Assembly (NCBI GenBank): GCA_009801015.1
Contig: VHZZ01000043.1
Span: 232,053 to 258,308 of the forward strand
Length of the DNA stretch: 26,256 nt
Direction of reading: 5' to 3'
Origin: Silene noctiflora
Lineage: Eukaryota; Streptophyta; Magnoliopsida; Caryophyllales; Caryophyllaceae
How positions within the stretch are numbered: position 1 is the first letter of the stretch; each line of letters starts with the position of its first letter. Positions 1 through 12,100 of this stretch are shown piece by piece. Made by a program: the position numbers and the translations under genes. Under the pieces are notes generated by a model, which did not search any database, was not told where the DNA came from, and saw only the letters and a list, made by a program, of their open reading frames with translations.

Positions 1-1020
1 TACTCATCTTGCAAAGACTGTATAGACCTAAAAAAACCTAAGTCTAAGATGTTTAAATCAGGAGAGTTGGGTGGTTGTTGAGTTAGCTTGATATTAAAAC
101 CATCTGAAGTTGCTGCCTCCATGAAATCTTTATCTTTTCCATTGATATGAGGTGTAGCATTATCTTGTTGAATGCTAATTTCTTTAGATGCATTTGCTGG
201 TCATTTTTGTTTAATGGTTGGAATCACGTATTTGAGTAATGTGTCTTTGGTAACTTTCTTGGTAATTGCTTCAATTGGTTTTGTGACTATTGTTCCTGCA
301 TCTCTGTTCTTACTTTTCCTCTTGACTGGTTCTTGGTAAGTGAATGGCCATATGCCAAGCTTTCCATCAAATAGTACCTCTCCATTTTCCTTGTATGTCG
401 GCCTTGAAACAGCGGCCAATAACATGATTTTTGTTATGTATCGCTTGCTCTTGCAACTTCTATATGGAATAACTTCATTAGGACCAATGTAATATCTGCA
501 CTTAGGATTAGTCATATAAAACCACTTTTCATCTATGTGGATAATATTGCTCATGTCCTTGAACATCGCACACCTTAACAATCTATCAAAAACCAATTTT
601 CCCATTACAAAATGTAGCCTTATATACTTGTTATCTTGACTTAATGCTGGGTGTATGCTGTTTGTGTGAGACTTTATCAACCCTTCCTTAACCCATCTAT
701 GGCAGGTTGAAGGGGAATGCCCTATTGCCTTCCCCAACCTCTTCAAGGTTGTTCTCTTTGACTTATCAAGTGTCATAATGGTCTCAATAGGACAAGATGT
801 CCTTTCTTTCCCCTTCTTTCCCTTTATTTTACTTCGTACATTAATGGGTATATGCTGCATCCTCTGGTTTTTTGCTGCTGTCCAAATGGTGTAAACGCAT
901 TTTCTAGTGACATTGAATGTCGTGGCTACTTCATTGATTTTCTGTATAAATTGGATTTGGTTTTTTCATTGTGTTTGGCTTCTCTAGTTGGTGTAATTTA
1001 TGTAATTAGAAAAGGCTGTA
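1..1020 (-). pseudogene. Mariner-like transposase, DD39D type, broken by stop codons
   Basis: A cut-and-paste transposase that would bind its own terminal repeats and move by a DDE reaction. The longest open piece runs 860 down to 201 (219 codons). It carries the N-terminal helix-turn-helix region, then HIDEKWFYM with the first catalytic Asp (residue 110 of that piece). The frame stops at TGA 201-203, where the family normally has Trp, and then stays open to base 1. This second part holds QQDNATPH (second Asp) and PPNSPDLNILDLGFF. Counting gives 39 residues between the second Asp and the Asp of LDLGFF, matching plant DD39D mariners. Upstream of 860 the frame continues through a recognisable EVATTFNVTRK helix-turn-helix stretch, with stops at 966-968 and 984-986. 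The active site is kept but the gene is dead as read; the left end is outside the window. Confidence 0.88.
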
Positions 1021-1392
1021 ATAATTTCTGGTTTAGAATTTTTTTGAACAAACTTTCTGTAATTGTTTGGACAATTTGGACTTTGATTTTCTCAGATTTA
1101 ATTTCCTTAGGTATGTGATGAATGTAATAGCTGGAAACTTAGTGGGTACTTGTACACTAACACAAGTTGCAATGAGGTGATGTTATTTGGTGGGAAATTT
1201 AAAGTTTTATCCATTTTCCCCCAATTTTTATAAAAATCTGGGTAGGCACAGTATATGGTGGGAAGTTTGTGCCTAACCCCACATCTTAACACAAGTTGCA
1301 ATGAGCTAATTAACCACACTAATTGCCTCTAATTTTCTCCCCTTGGTTGTTGAGCCAAAACAAATGGGTACATTATTGTAGAATGGAGGAAG
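1..1392 (-). mobile_element. Mariner-like element (plant Tc1/mariner), right part, cut by window edge
   Basis: The transposase lies on the minus strand. The outer end at 1373-1392 reads, on the minus strand, CTTCCTCCATTCTACAAT, which is the Stowaway/mariner terminal inverted repeat pattern. It is followed by TA at 1393-1394, the usual target duplication of this superfamily. Between the end and the coding part there are subterminal direct repeats: a 19-bp TAACACAAGTTGCAATGAG at 1158-1176 and 1287-1305, and TGGTGGGAA(A/G)TTT at 1189-1201 and 1256-1268. The other end lies left of base 1. The right boundary is inferred from the TIR-like bases; the superfamily is certain from the transposase. Confidence 0.85.
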
Positions 1393-1519
1393 TAATTGGT
1401 AAACCAAAAGATATTTAATCTAGATGAAATTTTGTACCCAAAACTAGATGAAGTTTAAAATAAGTTGACATGAAGTGTATCAAGTGAAAAAATGGCCGAG
1501 AGGAGAGAGTTGTGTCATA

Positions 1520-1777
1520 CTACCTCCATTCAACTCCACACAACACGTTTCTATTTTGTATACTATTCACAAGCGAGTCTTCAAATTCAATTTTCTCTCA
1601 ATACGTAAGTGAAAATATATTCATGTGAGATCTTACTTGATTAGTCTTTAGGAGTACATTAAGAATATCTAACTTTTATAATTTTTGCAAATACGTAGTT
1701 AAAGATATTTACCGTGTAAAATAAGCGTTGACAAACGTGAAAAATCAAATGTGTAGTGTGGAGTTGAATGAAGGGAG
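1520..1777. mobile_element. Stowaway-like MITE, copy A (258 bp)
   Basis: A short non-coding element with terminal inverted repeats. The left end is CTACCTCCATTCAACTCCAC and the right end is the matching GTGGAGTTGAATGAAGGGAG. It is flanked by TA at 1518-1519 and 1778-1779. A second copy of the same length lies inverted at 14352-14609 and matches along the whole length by eye. The termini share CTNCCTCCATTC with the mariner-like element ending at 1392, which fits Stowaway elements being mobilised by mariner-type transposases (established for plants). Confidence 0.9.
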
Positions 1778-2365
1778 TATAAGAGATTAATCAAATTATA
1801 TAATTAAGTGGATTCAGTATAGTAGTGGTTGTTCACCTCATTTTATTAAAGATAAGATTAAGTTTTGATCTTTATCTAGAAATTGAAACAAATTCTTTTA
1901 TTAGCTGTCTAACTCTTAGAATAACACCTGTAGTCCTGTACTGTAACAAAGATATTACTCGTTATAGGACGGTGGAATTCTAATTTATACAGAAAAAGGA
2001 TGATGATAGGACATCACTCTTTGACATGCTCTTATATCGGCCATTATATTAGGGATTTCCTATATGACTATATATATATACTATCAGAAGATGATACCGA
2101 GATTAAGTACCGACTCATTTTCTAGAAAAAAAATGACATGATAAGTACATGAACCATGAGTCCATGAGAAATGAAATCATGGATGACCTAATCCACCTTC
2201 CAATTGAAACACAATAAAACCCCCATCACACAACACCATCACTCACACTCCATACTTACCTATCATTTACCAAATCCTTAAACCCTAAACCCTTTCAAAT
2301 TAGGTGTCTTTGCTCTATCTAAATTCTAATTTAATCCAATTTTTATTTTTATTTTTAAATAATCC

Positions 2366-2398
<33 letters not shown>
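2366..2398. repeat. (TTA)n microsatellite, about 11 units
   Basis: A perfect run of TTA units directly readable in the sequence, about 350 bases upstream of the phosphatase start codon. It is likely variable in length between individuals. Confidence 0.95.
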
Positions 2399-2402
<4 letters not shown>

Positions 2403-2711
2403 GAAAATTTTGTATTGACCATAATTTTATATCTCGAAAAATAAAAATAAATATTTTATTATTATATATGTATTACCAAAATTAATAAATTAATAAAATA
2501 ATCATTAAAAAAGAAACAAATTTCTTTTCGAACTACAATTCCCTGTCTCTTAAAAGTCTAACAAATTATTTTATTTATTTTAGGGTATAAATTGCTTAAT
2601 TTTCTTTCATAATAATTTGGGGGAAAATTAGCAATAATAATGATGAAGAGGTCAAAAAAAATTGTGGGTTTGTGACAAACACATTGAATTAATTTCCCAC
2701 AAAAAAATTGA

Positions 2712-5769
<3,058 letters not shown>

Positions 5770-7007
5770 CCAAGTTTTTCAAATCAAGGACCTCTCACTC
5801 TCACTGCCTGGGTCATTTTCTTATTCTCCTACAAAACGGGAAAGTTTTGGTTGAGTTTTTAAAACCAATAATGTTTTCAGTCTCACTCGGAATGGAGTGT
5901 GGATAAATCGTAGTTTTTTTTTCCTCTTTTCTTTTTATTGTTATGGGATCAGGTCCTTCGAGAAAGAAATTATCCATTATATCACCATTTTCACTGTTCT
6001 CTTCCCTCTCTATGAAACCGGTTCTTATCACAACGCAGTAAATATCTTTGGATAGAGCTGCTCTCACTTTTTCTTTTTTTTTTTTTTTTTATCTGAACGA
6101 TGGTAAAATGGTCTAGTAATTGCGAATATGAGTAGTGTATCGCACTCTATTGTTAGTATTATTGTTGTTCCTATAATGTATCGACAATGAGCTGACCAGT
6201 CGGAGCACCAACTTTTCTGCTGGGAATGGGGCTGTCCAGCGCGAGTTATTTTAGCCAATACACCATGTTATTGAGTTCAGACACAAACTCAAGTGAAACC
6301 GCTGTATTTGTATAATGGTTTCGTTTATGTTATTTTACTCATTTTACTGTTGGTCGATGTCTAATTTCTAATACGGTATTTATTTACTTTAGTATGATAC
6401 AAATTGTGGAGTTCAAATCCTCTCCGGTTCTGAAAAGAACTCGCGGACTGTCATTTTTCTTGAATAAAAATTATGTCATCGTCTCTTCGTTCTGGCTTCT
6501 TCAGTAAACTTCAATTCACTGATTCAGATACTGATCACCTAAGTGCCTTTTGCTCTATGGATCTTCAAGCACAACTCATTAATCGTGAAGTCTCATTTAA
6601 CACGGTTTTATAGGCTATCATGTATATCCGAGGGTTTAACAGTCCGCACCAAAGGTAGCGGCTGCAAAATTAGCCAATGTAAACTTCAATTCTTGTTTAA
6701 GACAGTCATATCCGTCAGCTTAATCAAACACGATTCATAGCTTAACCAATCAACCATAATCAATCGACAAATACTCGAAATTAAACACGAAAACCGAAAC
6801 TTTATTAATACCAACACAAATCACCAAAAACATATCAATAAGCAGAACAGATCATCAAAACACACTTAAAGTTTCTCACTTTTTCTCCAAATCAACATCG
6901 AAACCCGACCCATATAACATTCAAACCTCAAATTCAAAATCAAATCACTACCCAATTCATAAAATCAAAATTAAACACAACCCATCAACCCCAATTGACT
7001 AATCCCA
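5770..7007. other. Convergent 3' UTRs of the phosphatase and zinc-finger genes
   Basis: No gene seen. The left half should be the phosphatase 3' UTR, with AATAAA near 6465. The right half should be the zinc-finger gene's 3' UTR on the minus strand, with an AATAAA (TTTATT on plus) at 6801-6806. A run of about 20 T lies near 6073-6092. Short open frames here show no family resemblance. Confidence 0.55.
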
Positions 7008-7349
7008 TTACTTTTTAAGACTACCGCGAATACCCGGCTTCGGTTTCGAGCTACTTTCAGCAACAGCAGCAGCAGCAGGAGGAGGAGCAAGAGTAGCATG
7101 AAGATTGTTAATCTTGGTATCATCAAAAGGGATTTTCGGGTGTCGAGCTTCGTGATGAATTTGCATTGATTTCACGTCTGGTGCGGTTACTTTGCAATGA
7201 GGGCACTCGAATTTCGCATGTCCTCCCTTTTCGAGCCCGGTTCGGTCCTTTAAACCGGCTTTACCGCCGCCTCGGTTGGTTAATGCTGCGTCGATTTTGG
7301 CTTGGATCTCCTTGGCTGTGTGCTTCTTTGGCTTGGCTTTTCCTGTCAT
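7008..7349 (-). CDS. Small C2H2-type zinc-finger protein, 113 aa, intronless
   Basis: The protein starts MTGKAKPKKHTAKEIQAKID. Residues 1-20 are Lys-rich. Residues 26-45 are Gly/Lys-rich. A single zinc finger FECPHCKVTAPDVKSMQIHH follows, with Cys49, Cys52, His65 or His66 and His70 as likely ligands. Next come IPFDDTKINNLHATLAPPP and an Ala/Pro/Ser/Lys tail encoded partly by a short GCA/CAG run. Plants have conserved single-finger proteins of this size related to small SERF/ZNF706-like proteins; their role is poorly known and I assign none. The start at 7349 is preferred over the in-frame ATG at 7526 because a TATA box (7468-7475, minus strand) lies between them, so the upstream ATG would not be transcribed. 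The upstream 59 codons also look non-coding. Confidence 0.85.
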   Translation of the reverse strand: MTGKAKPKKHTAKEIQAKIDAALTNRGGGKAGLKDRTGLEKGGHAKFECPHCKVTAPDVKSMQIHHEARHPKIPFDDTKINNLHATLAPPPAAAAVAESSSKPKPGIRGSLKK

Positions 7350-9186
7350 GGTTGATTTCTGGGTTTTGATTTGATTTGATTTTCTCTCTCCTAGGGTTAG
7401 AGAAAATTGGGGGAGATTGGGGGGAACAGCCCTCGAAGGACAAGGTGATTTGAGGGGGTGAAGGTGGTATTTATAAGAAGTGAGGGTAAGATTAGTGGGC
7501 CATAAAAATGATCCATAATTACACAAATCAAGACGGGTCCGTTTTTAAGCTAAAAATGGGTCAAATATTCTAATTTTTAATGTGTAATTAATATGACAAG
7601 AAGGTAAAAGATTGGTCTTATATAAGTATAAGTATTGGTGTCCGGCCCCACCCGAGCTACCTCTATTTACGAAGATTTACTCGTGAGATTATATATATTA
7701 TTGATTGATTAATTGATTGATGATAATCATGCAGCCATGCAGGTGATATTTGACCCGTTTTAACTTAATACGAATAATGCTGTCTTAAGCAAGACTAGCT
7801 GACATAACTAATACATATTACAAAATACAAAATATGATTATGGATTTAAGACACGTGAAACATGATTTGACATATAGGATATACTTGATTAGTAATGAGT
7901 ATTGATTGTGCAAGGTACTGGTTTCCGTGCATTAAGGTATTTTTTGGGCAATTGTATGACGAAGTTATTGTAACATGGAGGGATTCTGTGTCTCGTGTCC
8001 AATATTTGGAGGAAGTTTGCCTGTTTGCCGATCATTGTGTGGAGACTTGACTCTATGTTATTCTTAGAATGTGGATGGTGGGTGGGATGGGTTGAGGTTG
8101 TATGTTTTGATGGAAGTAGGGTTTGAACGGGTAAGGGAGTTTGGGGAGTAGATTTTATGATGATTCGTTGAGCGATTTGGAATAGTCTGAATGAGCATGA
8201 AGCTGTTGTGGCTTATGCCCTTACGGGGGATAAGGGAGGAGACGGGCATGAGAATGAGCATGGAAAGGCATGAGAAGTGAAGGTGGTTGACCCAAAAGAG
8301 AAGTTGATCAGCCTTATATGCTCTTAGTAAGCTAGTCGAGCGCTTAGATAAACTTATTAAGTTGTGCATTTAAGTGGATAAGATTAAACTTGTCCATTAG
8401 CTATTTAGCTAAACTGTTGTTGAGCTTAATCCACTCGAGAAACAACTTAAACAATTAAGTTCAATAAAAATTCGTGTTCCAAACCAAATTTTAGTACTCT
8501 TAAAAAAATTAATCATTGTTTTTTTTCTTGATACCGTAGAATAAAGGCATCCACCCAGATCAATAATTGATATCTCGTCCATCCATCTCATTTATATATG
8601 TTCGTACAAAATTCTTGGCTGTGCATACGAAAAAGAAAAAAAAATCTTGTTCTTTTGACTTTAATTTCAACCGGGTATTATAAGCAAAGATCTGGACTCA
8701 AGTCATATAAAATCAGTTTGTTCACTAATCTTATAAATTCAGATTTTCGAAAATTATTTTTACTTTTCAGTTTAATTCAGCTAAGTCTAGTATAACAGAC
8801 CGTCTTGTTTGCAACGGTCACAAGCTTATGACCTCACACGGTCTCCTTTCAGTTGCCTTTGTTCTCCCACTTATTTCTTGTGAGAAAAGTCACAAATTTA
8901 TGATAAAATAACGCCGTTACAAATGAGAATTTGTGGTAATATCGAAAAGAACAAACCGAAAATGAAAGAAGTATACTCCCTATTACTTAAGTATGGAGGC
9001 CCATCATCCTATTCGAGACAAGTACCAAACAAAAAATCTGAACAGTTGTCGTAATTCTACCCGACTCGAATCCGAACTAAGCCGACTGATAACACCCAGA
9101 TTCCCAGAAAGGAACATTTCCCCCGCAAAATTCACCTTTCTATCTCCTTCTTTCTCTCATCTTTCGATCCCTTCATCGCCTTGTTT
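7350..9186. other. Shared upstream region of the divergent zinc-finger and BZW genes
   Basis: No convincing gene. The left 180 bases are the zinc-finger leader and promoter. The right 150-200 bases (about 9000-9186) are C/T-rich and look like the BZW 5' UTR, with CTTTCTCTCATCTTTCG before the ATG. Between them is AT-rich DNA with ACAGACCGTCTTG at 8797-8809 and CACACGGTCTCC at 8836-8847. A 51-codon open frame at 7895-8050 (+) is discussed in the findings. Confidence 0.5.
7468..7475 (-). promoter_or_regulatory. TATA box of the zinc-finger gene
   Basis: TATAAATA on the minus strand, 119 bases upstream of the chosen ATG at 7349. It predicts a transcription start near 7440 and a 5' UTR of about 90 bases. 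The leader has pyrimidine-rich stretches and an AACCCTAG telo-box-like motif near 7391-7398. Confidence 0.65.
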
Positions 9187-12100
9187 ATGAGGTAAATCTT
9201 TTCATTAATTTCATCATTTTTTCAATCTATTCTTTATTTTTTCAATATCGTAAATTCAATAATGTGCTAGAATTGTATTATCAGTTTTCCGCGATTTGTT
9301 ATTGATGAAAGTTGTTTGAGATTGCGGTTTTCGATCGATGAACTTAGGGTTTTTGATTGATGAAATTAGGGTTTTAGTGATTTATTTATATGTCATCTTT
9401 TGGTAGGAGAGTTGATTAATTTGCGCAAATTTATTGATTGATATGATATTGATGAAAGTTCTCTGAGATTCGGGTTTTCGATTGATGAAATTAGGGTTTA
9501 TTTATTTATATATTTATTTATCATCTGGTTGTGGGAGAGCTGATTAATTTGCGCATATTTCCTGATTGATTTGGTATTGATGAAAGTTTTTGAGATTAGG
9601 GTTTTCGATTGATGAACTTAGAGATTTTCTTTTTATCAGCTTAGTTGTTGGGGGTAGGAGAGTTAATTAATTTACGCAAATTGCTTTTATATTGATGAAG
9701 GTTCTTTGAGATTAGGTGTTTTCGATTGATGAACTTAAAAGGAGTTTTTTTATCAGCTGTTGGTAGGAGGGTTGATTAATTTGCACAATTTTTTTGAATT
9801 TTCGATATTAATGAAGTTGGATTTTCTTTTTTCTGTTGTGAATGCAGCTCAAAGGAGAGACCCACTCTCGGGTAAGTTCCGCTACAACTGCTTCTTGTAA
9901 TTGTAATTACTTTTTTGATGTTGTAATCTTCGATATATGATTAATTTGTTAGGTTGTGTTTCATTTATCGCCATCTTTTGATGGGTTTTCTAGATTGTTT
10001 GGCTTCCTTTGTTTAATTTATTTTCAGTTCGACTCATTTTTTTCAGTTATAAATTCATGTTTACAATGTCGTCTGTATAGTATCACAACAGACGATGTTA
10101 TGACCTTAACTTCAAATTAATAGAAATTAGCCGCCACACCTGTTTAAGCAAAAACGATACATGATCTTGTCTTGTGTGGTAGTTCTCATCATCAGCTAAG
10201 TGTGGTATACTTATTTGGTTTAGACGGGTACTGATTGTCATGGGTTCATGGTGGTAGCTTGAGTTTTGGAGATCATGCTCTTATTTGTTTTGATATTTTT
10301 TTTTTAATTTGGAACAGTGGTACGCGGATTAAGACCCGCAAACGGAATATTGCTGCTCCTCTTGACCCTGCAGCTTTTTCAGATGCAGTGGTCCAGATTT
10401 ACTTGGATAATGCTGGTGATCTGGTGAATACTTTTTCTCAGTTTGTCGCTGTCCTTCCCCAGACGCAAGTATGAGAGATGTAATGATCTGATGATTTTTT
10501 CTTCAATGTAGGAATTAATCGCTAAGAGTATCGAATCTTCTGAACTTGACTTCTCGAGATACGGGGATACTTTCTTTGAGGCAAGCATCATATATCTATG
10601 TTCAATACACAGAGTGTCTCATAATTGTTGAACTTTCTAGTGTATGCTTTAGCTTTATGAGTGACTTAGTAACATTTTTCTCGACCTAGCCCTCATTTTT
10701 AGTAGTCCTGTCATTATGCTTTCAGTCCTCATGACTATTACTCCTTATATGTTGTGTACGTCTTTTTTTGTTTGCAATATGTTGTCCTGCTCGCTCCATT
10801 GTTTCTAGGGTGGTTTAGTCTCGTGTTTTGGCCCTGGAATAGTGCCTAGTGATACCCTTAAGCATTGGCCCTAATATGTTAGTAACATGATCTGGGATTA
10901 CTAATTTTTTGAATGTCAGCTTCTGAAAGCAGGGGAGGATCCTAGGGTAGGCTACTCGGGTTATAGCCCGAGTAGTTTATGAGGAAAACAAAAATATATA
11001 GATTATGAAGTACCATAGTTTCACATGGTAGCTTGTAGATTGTTGTTTGCTGCTTGGTTTTCACAGAAGTTACCCGGCTTCGAATCTCGCCAATCAAACT
11101 TTTTTCCCATCATGAATTATGCGTTGTACTGTTATACTGTAGGCTTAAGATTCACTTTATTTTACAATTTTACATTGTCCGGTTTACACCATTAGCCTAT
11201 ATTTATATAGATACAATATTTGGTTGTTTTTTTTCTTCCCATTGGTGATGAGCTACTAGTAATTTTCTCTCTTTCTTTATTTACAAAGTTATGCTCTTTC
11301 TTCTATTTGTTGTAGACTCATAGCTATTTCTTTTTATCTTTATTTCCAATAATTCAATCAATTATCAATCATTTTACTTCTAACGACTAAAAGATGATAT
11401 TCCATATGAAAAATAATATTATATAATATTACCGCCATTATAATTACAACAAATTGTATACTCTCTATGTCCCAGGTCCCAAACATTTGTTTACCGATTA
11501 AAACACCCCTTACAAATATTAGAAATTTTAAAAATATTAAAAAGGAGGAAGCATCATTTTTTGAAATTGCCCTTATAATTTTTTTTAAAAAAGGTCTACA
11601 TTCTTTTTGAATTGGGTATGACTACAAGACAATTTAAATGAATTTTGCTAAGCTTCGTCGCAAAAAAAAAGCTGGAATAATTATAAATTAGCTCCATTCA
11701 TGATTCAACATGAAAAGTATCTTACCAATAAAAAGTAATAAATTATACTTTTAGTAATTTTTATATTTGGTTCAAATACTACATAAATAAAAGACACTTA
11801 AATTTAGTGTCCTTACAAATTTTTAAAAGGTATCAACTTACAATGCTGATATTGAGAAAAAAAAATCATCACTTTGCATAATTTTAAAATTTAGCCCTAG
11901 ATAAACGGAATTCCTGGTTCCGCTCCTGTCTGAAAGTGAACTTGTGGTTGTGTGAAATAGTACGCAAAAGATGTTCACACATTCAAGATTGCATACTATG
12001 TATTTAATGACAATTATATGTAAGAAATAGTGTATAAAAGATGTTTTATACATTCAAGATTGCATACTATGTGTACAAGGACAATTGGATGCCTTCAACT

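Noticed and set aside
852-1118. 88-codon plus-strand frame at the left
   Set aside because: It lies opposite the N-terminal part of the mariner transposase and shows no domain.
7261-7443. 60-codon minus-strand frame overlapping the zinc-finger gene
   Set aside because: An out-of-frame shadow of the real gene and its leader.
7350-7526. N-terminal extension of the zinc-finger frame (172-aa version)
   Set aside because: It runs through the TATA box and the leader, and its residues look non-coding; the start at 7349 fits better.
8064-8369. 101-codon minus-strand frame
   Set aside because: Biased composition (Ser, Asn, Pro, His) with no recognisable domain, promoter or splice context; likely chance.
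11075-11105. GGCTTCGAATCTCGCC considered as a tRNA T-arm
   Set aside because: No matching acceptor, D or anticodon arms at the right spacing.
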